DNA of 28,343 nt from an uncultured Erysipelotrichaceae bacterium (GTDB lineage: Bacteria > Bacillota_I > Bacilli_A > RF39 > UBA660). A model generated the notes under the pieces. That model did no database searches. It was not told the DNA's origin and worked only from the letters and a program-made list of their open reading frames with translations. Position 1 is the stretch's first letter; the number at the start of each line of letters is the position of its first letter. Where the stretch lies: contig CADCQR010000039.1 in assembly GCA_902803685.1 (NCBI GenBank), positions 1 to 28,343 of the forward strand, in the 5' to 3' direction. The position numbers and the translations under genes were made by a program. This document shows positions 1 through 6,179 of the stretch, piece after piece.

Positions 1-69
1 GATATAGTTAAATTAAATATACCTATTAGTCTTGATGTTGCATATGCTGAATATATGAATCAGTCATAA
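1..69 (+). CDS. C-terminal end of an upstream gene (partial, uncertain)
   Basis: Frame 1 is open from the left edge and stops at TAA 67-69, giving 22 residues that end in AEYMNQS. No family can be assigned from so short a piece. An open stretch of this length can also occur by chance in AT-rich DNA, so this is only a possible gene end. It would lie 59 bases upstream of the next start. Confidence 0.3.
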   Translation, partial: DIVKLNIPISLDVAYAEYMNQS

Positions 70-128
70 AGTTGAACACAGCATTTATAAAAAGGGAAAT
101 ATATGATACACTATGATAGGTGATTGAT

Positions 129-1277
129 ATGAAAAAGAATATTTTTATTGCTGCATGTTTTGTTGCTGTTTTTGTAATTGGAATTATTTTTGGTACATTA
201 GTTATTTCAACGGATAAAAAAGAGAATATCGATGAAAAGATTGTAAACATTGATATTAAGTACAATAAAGGTAAAAAATATTATATAATTAAAGCTGACT
301 ATAATGGAGAATATGACTATCAGGAAATAAATTTATTAGAAGAAAATAAGAATTATGAGAATGTAAACGATTTAATAAAAATTTACAATACTACAGAGGT
401 ACTTAGCTATAACCAATATTCTGAATTTTGCCAAAAATGGAATTTAAAAAGAAAATATAGTGACCAAAATAAAAACTATATGGTAGTTTCATATGCCTCT
501 AATAGAAGACCTATAGTAGAAGCAAGGCTTGCTAATGTTATTGAAACAGACGGACTTGTAGAACTATATCTTTGGGAAAATGTTGATGGAGTTACTGCAG
601 ATATTTCAGCTTATTTTTTAGCAATACCAGTAAGTACAAAAACACATCAAAGTGAAATCAATATGGCTTATACAATTGATGAATATAACGATATAATAAA
701 TCACAATAATAATGAAACTGAACAGGTGGTAAAAAAACCAATGCTATATATTTATCCAAAGAAAGAAATGGAAGTAAGTGTAAAATTGTTAAAATCATCA
801 TTAATAACTACATCATATCCTAAATATAATGCTGGCTGGACTATTATTGCTAACCCCGATGGAATGTTGAGAGAAACTGAAACTAATAGAAGTTATTATG
901 GATTATATTATGAAGGAAAAGAGCATAGTGTTACCATGAAGTCAGATGGGTTCATTGTTAAAAGCGAAGGTACAATAGATTTCTTAGAAGAAAAACTAAG
1001 AATATTAGGATTAAATGAAAGAGAAGCTAATGAGTTTATAGTGTATTGGTTACCAGAGTTGGAGGCAAGTAGATATAATTATATTAGATTTGAGACAGAA
1101 AAAGAGATTGACGAGTATATGCCAATTGAAATAACTCCGGAGCCTGATAGCATTATCAGAATAATTATGGATTACAAATCATTAAACGAACCAATAAAAA
1201 TATCTGAACAAAAGCTAACGCCTAAAGAACGTTATGGCTATAGTGTAATTGAATGGGGTGGAAGTAGAATAAATTAA
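129..1277 (+). CDS. membrane-anchored protein of unknown function with KPxLYxYP domain
   Basis: A 382-residue protein with one N-terminal hydrophobic segment (about residues 5-26), then an extracytoplasmic domain. No lipobox cysteine is seen, so it is probably anchored by the helix. The C-terminal half begins with KPMLYIYP (about 203-210), followed by YPKYNAGW (230-237) and YYGLYYEG (256-263). I recall this spaced signature from uncharacterised secreted proteins of gut Firmicutes, but I know no function for it. ATG 129 is preferred over the in-frame GTG at 120 because AGGTGA (118-123) sits five bases before it, and GTG 120 lies inside that Shine-Dalgarno site. A TATGAT element at 102-107 may be a -10, but no good -35 goes with it. 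The gene stands alone, followed by a weak AT-only hairpin and the hisS leader. Confidence 0.75.
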   Translation: MKKNIFIAACFVAVFVIGIIFGTLVISTDKKENIDEKIVNIDIKYNKGKKYYIIKADYNGEYDYQEINLLEENKNYENVNDLIKIYNTTEVLSYNQYSEFCQKWNLKRKYSDQNKNYMVVSYASNRRPIVEARLANVIETDGLVELYLWENVDGVTADISAYFLAIPVSTKTHQSEINMAYTIDEYNDIINHNNNETEQVVKKPMLYIYPKKEMEVSVKLLKSSLITTSYPKYNAGWTIIANPDGMLRETETNRSYYGLYYEGKEHSVTMKSDGFIVKSEGTIDFLEEKLRILGLNEREANEFIVYWLPELEASRYNYIRFETEKEIDEYMPIEITPEPDSIIRIIMDYKSLNEPIKISEQKLTPKERYGYSVIEWGGSRIN

Positions 1278-1339
1278 CTGCACATATATTAGTTAACCAG
1301 AACGAAAAATAAAATATTTTAAAACTTCTTCTTATAAGC

Positions 1340-1369
1340 ATAATTGTTGTAATTATATTTGTTTTTTTT
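1340..1369 (+). terminator. weak AT-only hairpin with T-run after the first gene
   Basis: ATAATT (1340-1345) and AATTAT (1351-1356) pair around a five-base loop, and a T-rich tract follows to 1369. The stem has no GC pair, so termination would be weak. The T tract also overlaps the -35 of the next promoter. Confidence 0.3.
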
Positions 1370-1387
1370 AAGTATTTGTTTTATACT
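1359..1387 (+). promoter_or_regulatory. promoter of the hisS-aspS operon
   Basis: TTGTTT (1359-1364) and TATACT (1382-1387) are separated by 17 bases. Transcription would begin near 1394, just before the first base-paired segment of the T-box leader, which fits that element well. Confidence 0.65.
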
Positions 1388-1393
1388 ATAGTT

Positions 1394-1577
1394 AACTTCT
1401 TGGGAAAGAGTATGCTTTTAAATTATTCAGAGAGAGTATGGTTGGTGAAAATACTTTAAGATAAAAGTTGAAGACATCCTAGTGAAAAGAAGCGTGTTAC
1501 TACGTTAAAGGTTATAATGAGTTAAAAGAAGGTGGCACCGCGGGATATTCCTGCCCTTTATGTGTACCATCTTTTTA
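1394..1577 (+). promoter_or_regulatory. T-box riboswitch controlling hisS-aspS, probably sensing tRNA-Asp
   Basis: The T-box core AGGTGGCACCGCGG is at 1530-1543. Stem I is closed by CTTCTT (1396-1401) with AAGAAG (1487-1492), and continues as GGGA (1402-1405) with TCCT (1477-1480). An AGTA/GAA loop-E-like pair (1409-1412 and 1470-1472) marks the specifier loop. The distal loop carries the typical CAGAGAG and GGTTGGTG elements (about 1429-1446). GAA is followed by GAC (Asp, 1473-1475) and then A1476 before the helix resumes. A His codon CAT overlaps it at 1475-1477. The antiterminator bulge TGGC would pair with an acceptor end GCCA. That fits tRNA-Asp (discriminator G) and not bacterial tRNA-His (discriminator C). 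The alternative terminator pairs GGTGGCAC (1531-1538) with GTGTACCATC (1562-1571, two-base bulge) ahead of TTTTT. Leader length is about 180 nt. Confidence 0.93.
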
Positions 1578-1592
1578 TTTTGGGAGGTAAAA

Positions 1593-2645
1593 ATGATACA
1601 GAAACAGAAAGGTTGTAATGACATATACGGTAGAGAAGCTAAAGTATGGAAATATGTAGAGAGTGTAATAGATGCTACAATGGAAAAATATAATTACAAT
1701 TATATTAGAACTCCTTTATTTGAAGCAAGCGAGTTATTTCACCGAGGAATAGGAGAATCTACAGATATCGTAACCAAGGAAACTTATGACTTCGTTGATA
1801 GAGGTGGAAGAAATATTACACTTAGACCAGAAGGAACAGCCGGAGTAGTAAGAAGTTACATAGAAAATAAGATGTATGGAGATCCATGCCAGCCAGTAAA
1901 AGTATATTATAATGGCACTATGTATAGGTATGAGCGCCCTCAATCTGGAAGAGATAGGGAACTTACACAGTTTGGTATGGAAGTTTTAGGCAGTGATGAT
2001 CCACTTAGCGATGCAGAGGTAATATCTTTGGCTGTTAATATATATAAAATGCTTGGCTTAAAGGAAATTAAAGTTAATATTAATTCCTTAGGGGATAAAG
2101 AAAGTAGAGATAATTACAGAAAAGTTTTAATTGATTATTTTAAGCCCCATATTAAGGAGCTATGTGAGGATTGCAACTCGAGAATAGATAAAAATCCTTT
2201 GAGAATATTGGATTGTAAAGTTGATGCTGATAGTGAGTTGTTAAAGAATGCACCTAAGACTATAGATTATTTGAATGAGGCTTCAAGAGAAAGATTTGAA
2301 AAAGTTAAAGACTATTTGGATATTTTTGAAGTTAAATATGAAGTTAATCCTAACATTGTAAGAGGACTTGATTATTATAATCATACTGTATTTGAAATAG
2401 AAGCAAAGATAGAAGGATTTGGTTCTAATAATGTTTTAGGTGGTGGCGGTCGTTATAATGGGCTTGTTAATCAGTTAGAAGGCCCAGAAACACCTTGTAT
2501 TGGTTTTGCTTGTGGTATTGGTAGACTAGTTAAGGCTCTTGAACTTGAAAAGGTTAAGATGCCATTGGTAGATAGTGTTGATATTTTCTTGATGTATGTA
2601 AATGAAGAAGAAAAAAATATGCTGCATATTTGTCACAGCAATTAA
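1593..2645 (+). CDS. hisS: histidyl-tRNA synthetase, catalytic part (reading frame broken near 2617)
   Basis: Class II aminoacyl-tRNA synthetase that charges tRNA-His. Visible motifs are LRPEGTAG (about 77-84), the motif 2 region YYNGTMYRYERP (105-116), the HisRS-specific RGLDYYNHT (about 257-265) and the glycine-rich motif 3 region LGGGGRYNG (about 282-290) with GFACGIGRL after it. ATG 1593 is chosen because GGGAGG (1582-1587) precedes it by five bases; the longer in-frame extension would start inside the T-box terminator. The frame stays normal to about residue 342, then reads eight foreign codons and stops at 2645. The missing anticodon-binding domain continues in the -1 frame from 2618. 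The break lies in a run of seven A (2611-2617); one more A would restore a gene of about 476 residues. A sequencing or assembly error, a true mutation and recoding are all possible. First gene of the T-box operon with aspS. Confidence 0.93.
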   Translation: MIQKQKGCNDIYGREAKVWKYVESVIDATMEKYNYNYIRTPLFEASELFHRGIGESTDIVTKETYDFVDRGGRNITLRPEGTAGVVRSYIENKMYGDPCQPVKVYYNGTMYRYERPQSGRDRELTQFGMEVLGSDDPLSDAEVISLAVNIYKMLGLKEIKVNINSLGDKESRDNYRKVLIDYFKPHIKELCEDCNSRIDKNPLRILDCKVDADSELLKNAPKTIDYLNEASRERFEKVKDYLDIFEVKYEVNPNIVRGLDYYNHTVFEIEAKIEGFGSNNVLGGGGRYNGLVNQLEGPETPCIGFACGIGRLVKALELEKVKMPLVDSVDIFLMYVNEEEKNMLHICHSN

Positions 2646-3019
2646 GATTAGCAGGATTTATTGTTGAGACTGAGTATACTGGGCGTGGATTAAAGGGACA
2701 ATTTAAGCAGGCTGATAGATTAAATGCAAAATTTACAGCTGTACTAAATAGTGAAAGTTTAGATAATAATGAGGTAAAAATCAAAAATAATAAAACTAAG
2801 AATGAGGATATTATTAGCTTAGATGTATTACTTTACTATTTAGATGAACAATTAGCTGAAATGGAAGCTGATGATGAGTGTGGTTGTGCCTGCCAAGACG
2901 ACGTAGAGTGCCATTGCCATGATGAGGAATGCGGATGCAGTCACGAAGAAGAACAAGAATGTTGTGGAAAACATCATGAAGCTACTCACAAATGTGAATG
3001 TCATCACAAGGAGGATTAA
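2618..3019 (+). CDS. hisS: histidyl-tRNA synthetase, anticodon-binding part plus Cys/His-rich tail
   Basis: Continuation of hisS in the -1 frame, about 133 residues to TAA 3017-3019. It starts YAAYLSQQLRLAGF and includes the GRGLKGQFKQADR segment typical of the HisRS C-terminal anticodon-binding domain, ending near YYLDEQLAEME. There is no convincing separate start: the only early candidate is a TTG at 2630 with no Shine-Dalgarno site. The two parts together give about 425 residues of ordinary HisRS, then an extra tail of about 50 residues with 11 cysteines, 8 histidines and many Asp/Glu (for example ECHCHDEECGCSH). This composition suggests metal binding, which is inference. The tail is in frame with conserved HisRS sequence and ends only two bases before the aspS start, so it is part of the gene. 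The aspS Shine-Dalgarno site AAGGAGG lies inside its last codons. Confidence 0.88.
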   Translation, partial: YAAYLSQQLRLAGFIVETEYTGRGLKGQFKQADRLNAKFTAVLNSESLDNNEVKIKNNKTKNEDIISLDVLLYYLDEQLAEMEADDECGCACQDDVECHCHDEECGCSHEEEQECCGKHHEATHKCECHHKED

Positions 3020-3021
3020 AT

Positions 3022-4335
3022 ATGAAAATAAGTGTTAATGAATTAAATGAATATGTTGGTAAAGAGATAACTTTTAGCGGATTTATCGATGCAATAAGAG
3101 ATAAAAAATGGGTAATGTTTGTAATACTTAGAGACGCAACTGGTAAAGTTCAAATGACTATAGAGAAGAGTGAAGAATCTAATAGTGAGATGTTAGAAAT
3201 TCTTGCCAATACTAAAGTCGAATCTACTGTTAAAGTTACTGGTAAATTGGTAGCTAATGAAACAGTAAAATTAGGTGGATTTGAAATTATTCCAAGTAAA
3301 GTTGAAATTACTAGTAATGCAGAAGATTTACCATTTGATTTTAATAACTTAGATGGTGTTAACATTGATACAAGAATGGATTACAAGTGGTTGGATATGA
3401 GAAATCCACGTAACACTTTAATTAGACAAGTTGAATCTTGTATGACACAAGCTATGAGAAACTATTTATATAGTAATAACTTCACAGAAATTCATTCCCC
3501 TAAATTGATTGGCATTGCTTCTGAATCGGGTAGTGAGGTATTTAAGGTTGAATATTTTGATAGAGATGCATATTTAGCTCAGTCTCCACAGTTCTACAAA
3601 CAAATGGCTTTGGCCGGTGGTCTTGATAAAGTATTTGAAGTTGGCCCTGTATTTAGGGCAGAAAAATCTAATACTAATAGACATGCAACTGAATTTACTG
3701 GCTTTGACTTAGAGTTTGCCTATATTGATTCATATGAAGATGTAATGAATTTAGAAGAAGATTTATTAATTGCTGGTCTTACAGCAGTTAAAGAAAAATA
3801 CGGAGATAAAATTTTAGAAGTGTTTGGAAAAGAAGTTATTATTCCAACTAAGCCGTTCCCTAGAATTAGATTAAAGGATTTATATGAAAAATTGCATGAG
3901 AAGTATGGTTTTGATATTCCATCTGAAGATGTTGGAGATATGAATGCGGAAGCAGAGAAGCTAACTTATAGACTGGCACAAGAAGAGTATAACTCCGAAT
4001 TTATGTTCATTGTTGATTATGCAGCTACTAAGAGACCTTTCTATCATATGAGAGATGAAAATGGTAAACTTCAGGGATATGATTTGATTTGGAGAGGTAC
4101 TGAGATTACATCCGGCGCTCAACGTGAACATAGATATGAAGAATTAGCTAAAAATGCTAAAGAAAAAGGCTTAGATGCCGATGTAAAATTCTATCTTGAG
4201 TTTTTCAAATATGGATGCCCACCTCATGGTGGTTTTGGAATAGGTGTAGACAGGCTTACAATGTTGTTATTGAACTTGTCAAGTATTAAAGAAACACAGT
4301 TTTTATTTAGAGGACCAAATAGATTAAATCCTTAA
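3022..4335 (+). CDS. aspS: aspartyl-tRNA synthetase, archaeal-type (aspartate--tRNA(Asp/Asn) ligase)
   Basis: A 437-residue class IIb synthetase. An N-terminal OB-fold anticodon-binding domain (about 1-105) is followed by the catalytic core. It contains the substrate-loop sequence YLAQSPQFYKQMA, motif 2 FRAEKSNTNRH (about 211-221) and motif 3 GIGVDRL (about 406-412). The protein ends FLFRGPNRLNP. It lacks the GAD insertion that makes the usual bacterial AspRS near 590 residues, and AQSPQ separates it from AsnRS. It therefore belongs to the archaeal/eukaryotic-like AspS2 group, which in bacteria often also charges tRNA-Asn for later amidation by GatCAB. Whether this one does cannot be decided here. 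ATG 3022 has AAGGAGG (3008-3014) seven bases upstream. It shares the T-box transcript with hisS, and an intrinsic terminator follows. Confidence 0.93.
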   Translation: MKISVNELNEYVGKEITFSGFIDAIRDKKWVMFVILRDATGKVQMTIEKSEESNSEMLEILANTKVESTVKVTGKLVANETVKLGGFEIIPSKVEITSNAEDLPFDFNNLDGVNIDTRMDYKWLDMRNPRNTLIRQVESCMTQAMRNYLYSNNFTEIHSPKLIGIASESGSEVFKVEYFDRDAYLAQSPQFYKQMALAGGLDKVFEVGPVFRAEKSNTNRHATEFTGFDLEFAYIDSYEDVMNLEEDLLIAGLTAVKEKYGDKILEVFGKEVIIPTKPFPRIRLKDLYEKLHEKYGFDIPSEDVGDMNAEAEKLTYRLAQEEYNSEFMFIVDYAATKRPFYHMRDENGKLQGYDLIWRGTEITSGAQREHRYEELAKNAKEKGLDADVKFYLEFFKYGCPPHGGFGIGVDRLTMLLLNLSSIKETQFLFRGPNRLNP

Positions 4336-4340
4336 TGTAC

Positions 4341-4367
4341 GAAAGACAATAATTTGTCTTTCTTTTT
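4341..4367 (+). terminator. terminator of the hisS-aspS operon
   Basis: GAAAGACAA (4341-4349) pairs perfectly with TTGTCTTTC (4354-4362) around a four-base loop and is followed by five T. It begins five bases after the aspS stop. Confidence 0.9.
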
Positions 4368-4368
4368 C

Positions 4369-4397
4369 TTTAAAAAAGCATAATAATTTGATATACT
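4369..4397 (+). promoter_or_regulatory. probable promoter of the 4426 gene
   Basis: TATACT (4392-4397) is a good -10. The matching -35 at 17-base spacing, TTTAAA (4369-4374), is poor and runs into the T tract of the preceding terminator. Confidence 0.4.
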
Positions 4398-4425
4398 TAT
4401 TATAAGAAAAGTAGGGTGGCTTGTT

Positions 4426-5106
4426 ATGAAACTAAAAATCGGCAAAAAAAAGATTAATAAAGATTCTAGTAGAGTAGTTTTACATAAATTTAGTAATGCA
4501 GTTATTAAAAAGAATTCTAGTGTTGAAAAAAATCATATTATTACTATGATAAAAAAACACGAAAAACTATATACACTAGGATTAGCTTCGGTTTTTATAC
4601 TTACTTTTTTTCTTATTGTATTATTAATCGGAACGTCTTATAAACACTATTTTAAAATGAATTATTATACTAGTGGCGAACTAACGGTTGAGTATCCGCC
4701 TTCCATTAATGGTATTGGAAATGTGATTACATTAAGTGATAGCAATATAATTGAAGACAAGTTGGCTAAATACAAAGAGGAATATGTTTTTTTTATTAAC
4801 AATCCTACTTTTAGAAAATTAAAATATCGTGTCACGATAAAACAAGATAATGAACTTATAGAATTAGATGGCTGTGGTAATAGATTGTTTTCTGATAAAG
4901 ACATTAAGTTTAATATAAATGGTTCGTCTGTTAAGTATTTAAGTAATAAAAAAAGCGGCGATGAATACATCATTGTTGAAGATGTTATTCCTGGCAATTC
5001 TACAAAGAAATATATTATGAATGTATGGATAGATAAAAACGTAAGCAAAGATGATAAACATTTTCATGCTTTGATAGAAGTTGATATGATTAATCCTAAG
5101 TGCTAA
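4426..5106 (+). CDS. single-pass membrane protein of unknown function
   Basis: A 226-residue protein. A basic N-terminal cytoplasmic part of about 48 residues (rich in Lys, with repeated KKINK-like segments) is followed by one strong membrane helix (about 49-70). An extracytoplasmic domain of about 155 residues, predicted from its residue pattern to be mainly beta, completes it. Two cysteines occur outside, one in DGCGN (about 150) and one as the last residue. AGGGTGG (4413-4419) lies six bases before ATG 4426. I do not recognise the family. Its topology resembles that of the small membrane proteins near 21815 and 25443, but I see no shared motif. The 3' end overlaps the convergent hydrolase gene by four bases, and no terminator lies between them. 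Confidence 0.75.
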   Translation: MKLKIGKKKINKDSSRVVLHKFSNAVIKKNSSVEKNHIITMIKKHEKLYTLGLASVFILTFFLIVLLIGTSYKHYFKMNYYTSGELTVEYPPSINGIGNVITLSDSNIIEDKLAKYKEEYVFFINNPTFRKLKYRVTIKQDNELIELDGCGNRLFSDKDIKFNINGSSVKYLSNKKSGDEYIIVEDVIPGNSTKKYIMNVWIDKNVSKDDKHFHALIEVDMINPKC

Positions 5107-5864
5107 TATTTTATAAACTCGTTAATTATATTTAGTGTTATTGTAGGATATTCTAAGTAGGAAAAATGTGAGGCGTTTTTAAATATAATTAGTTCAGAAT
5201 TTTTAATTTCTTTCTTGATTTTATAGGCATCCTTTAGCGGGGTGTCTTTATCTTTTTCACCCCATAAAATTAGTGTTTCGGCATTTATAGATTTTAAATA
5301 TGAAAATAAGTCTTCATTTACTATATTTTGAAATGTTTTTTTAACATTATCTTTTAATTTGAAGTAGTCAGCTGAAGAAAATAATTTTAGTAGTCTATTT
5401 TGAGCTTTTTTTCTATAGTTTTTGGGCAAAATATATGTTAATCTTTTTAGTAATTTATAGGTATAAGTTTTAATTATCTTTTTTATATTTCTTTTTTGTC
5501 TAATGCTTGCTATATCTATTAAAATTAGTTTTTTAATTTTATCTTTATAATAACCGGTTAGTAGTGTTGTTATTCTACCACCAAATGAATGAGCAATTAT
5601 AATTGGATTATTTATTTTTTCATGTAACATAAATTCTCGAATTAGGGAAGCATAATCATATATTGTAAGATTATTTTGTATAATTTCACTATTACCAAAT
5701 CCAGGATTATCTATAATATATACAGTATTATCTTTTGATAATTGCTGTATTAGGTAGTTAAAGGTAGGTCGAGTATCGCCCCATCCCGGAAGAATTAATA
5801 AAACTTGTTTTCCACTGCCGTATTTTTCATAAAACAATTTAAAGTTTCCATTTTTATAATACAT
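5103..5864 (-). CDS. alpha/beta-fold hydrolase
   Basis: A 253-residue alpha/beta hydrolase of the small, single-domain kind. The oxyanion-hole region is LPGWGD (25-30). The nucleophile elbow AHSFGG gives Ser93. The acid is probably Asp205 in WGEKDKDTP, and the base is His233 in NASHFSYLEYP. A basic, helical cap occupies about residues 120-190. The catalytic triad is complete, so it should be an active serine hydrolase (esterase- or lyase-like). The substrate cannot be read from the sequence. No signal peptide is seen, so it acts in the cytoplasm. ATG 5864 has AGGTGAT directly upstream. It stands alone on the minus strand and is divergent from the small RNA gene at 5950. Confidence 0.88.
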   Translation of the reverse strand: MYYKNGNFKLFYEKYGSGKQVLLILPGWGDTRPTFNYLIQQLSKDNTVYIIDNPGFGNSEIIQNNLTIYDYASLIREFMLHEKINNPIIIAHSFGGRITTLLTGYYKDKIKKLILIDIASIRQKRNIKKIIKTYTYKLLKRLTYILPKNYRKKAQNRLLKLFSSADYFKLKDNVKKTFQNIVNEDLFSYLKSINAETLILWGEKDKDTPLKDAYKIKKEIKNSELIIFKNASHFSYLEYPTITLNIINEFIKY

Positions 5865-5881
5865 TAAATCACCTAGTATAT

Positions 5882-5910
5882 AGTATTCTTTAGTGTAAAA
5901 TAAGTGTCAT
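5882..5910 (-). promoter_or_regulatory. possible promoter of the hydrolase gene
   Basis: On the minus strand ATGACA (5905-5910) and AATACT (5882-5887) are 17 bases apart. Both hexamers are imperfect, but the position suits the gene starting at 5864. Confidence 0.35.
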
Positions 5911-5914
5911 GTAC

Positions 5915-5943
5915 TTGTTTTGTATATTGCGTTGTGTTACAAT
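5915..5943 (+). promoter_or_regulatory. promoter of the small RNA gene
   Basis: TTGTTT (5915-5920) and TACAAT (5938-5943) are separated by 17 bases. Transcription would start near 5950, immediately before the outermost paired segment of the RNA. Confidence 0.6.
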
Positions 5944-5949
5944 ATAGAT

Positions 5950-6126
5950 GTCAGGAAGATGCGAGACCGGCTTCTTATAAAACCGACTAAAGTGACGATA
6001 AGGGAGACCTGATCAGTTATCGGTGTGAATGCCTAAATTTATTTAGGAATCCTAATGATAACGTACGGACACCCACCTGTGAGATGCAGGTTTTATCGTT
6101 AGCCAGGACGCTCGCCCTGATTTTTT
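5950..6126 (+). ncRNA. ssrS: structured small RNA, probably 6S RNA
   Basis: About 176 nt with its own promoter, and with its 5' and 3' ends paired to each other. TCAGG (5951-5955) pairs with CCTGA (6116-6120), GCGAG (5961-5965) with CTCGC (6111-6115), and GGCT (5969-5972) with AGCC (6101-6104). Further in, ACGATAA (5995-6001) pairs with TTATCGT (6093-6099). Inside lies an open region: 14 bases on the 5' side (6002-6015), and a 3' side with a small hairpin ACCTG/CAGGT (6075-6079 and 6087-6091). An apical arm closed by GTTATC/GATAAC (6016-6021 and 6057-6062) ends in CCTAAA/TTTAGG. Closing stem, central bubble with a 3'-side hairpin, and apical arm is the 6S RNA layout, which mimics an open promoter and binds sigma-A RNA polymerase. 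The place between aspS and tcdA matches the Bacillus 6S-1 gene. Six T (6121-6126) after the outer stem act as terminator. I see no close sequence match to a 6S RNA I remember, so identity rests on fold and context. Confidence 0.6.
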
Positions 6127-6127
6127 A

Positions 6128-6156
6128 TTGCTTTAAAATTTTTTTTTTGCTATAAT
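6128..6156 (+). promoter_or_regulatory. promoter of the 6180-8887 gene run
   Basis: TTGCTT (6128-6133) and a perfect TATAAT (6151-6156) are 17 bases apart. The start near 6163 leaves a leader of only about 17 bases before ATG 6180. Confidence 0.65.
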
Positions 6157-6179
6157 ATGCCTACGGGGGTATGCGTAAC

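Noticed and set aside
1..69. End of a DNA polymerase I-like protein
   Set aside because: The tail VKLNIPISLDVAYAEY slightly resembles Pol I C-termini, but 22 residues are too few and a complete polA lies at 9630. Left unassigned.
2630..3019. A separate small Cys-rich gene starting at TTG 2630
   Set aside because: The TTG is an internal HisRS codon with no ribosome site, and the first 80 residues are conserved HisRS sequence. It is the frameshifted end of hisS.
2998..4335. AsnRS as an alternative identity for the synthetase gene
   Set aside because: The substrate-loop sequence AQSPQFYKQ and the FRAEKSNTNRH motif fit archaeal-type AspRS. AsnRS normally has a TVSGQLQ-like segment here. The T-box Asp specifier agrees.
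5950..6126. Riboswitch or ribozyme leader of the 6180 gene (lysine, FMN, glmS, M-box considered)
   Set aside because: I could not find the conserved cores of those classes. The RNA ends in a T-run, and the next gene has its own TATAAT promoter after it.
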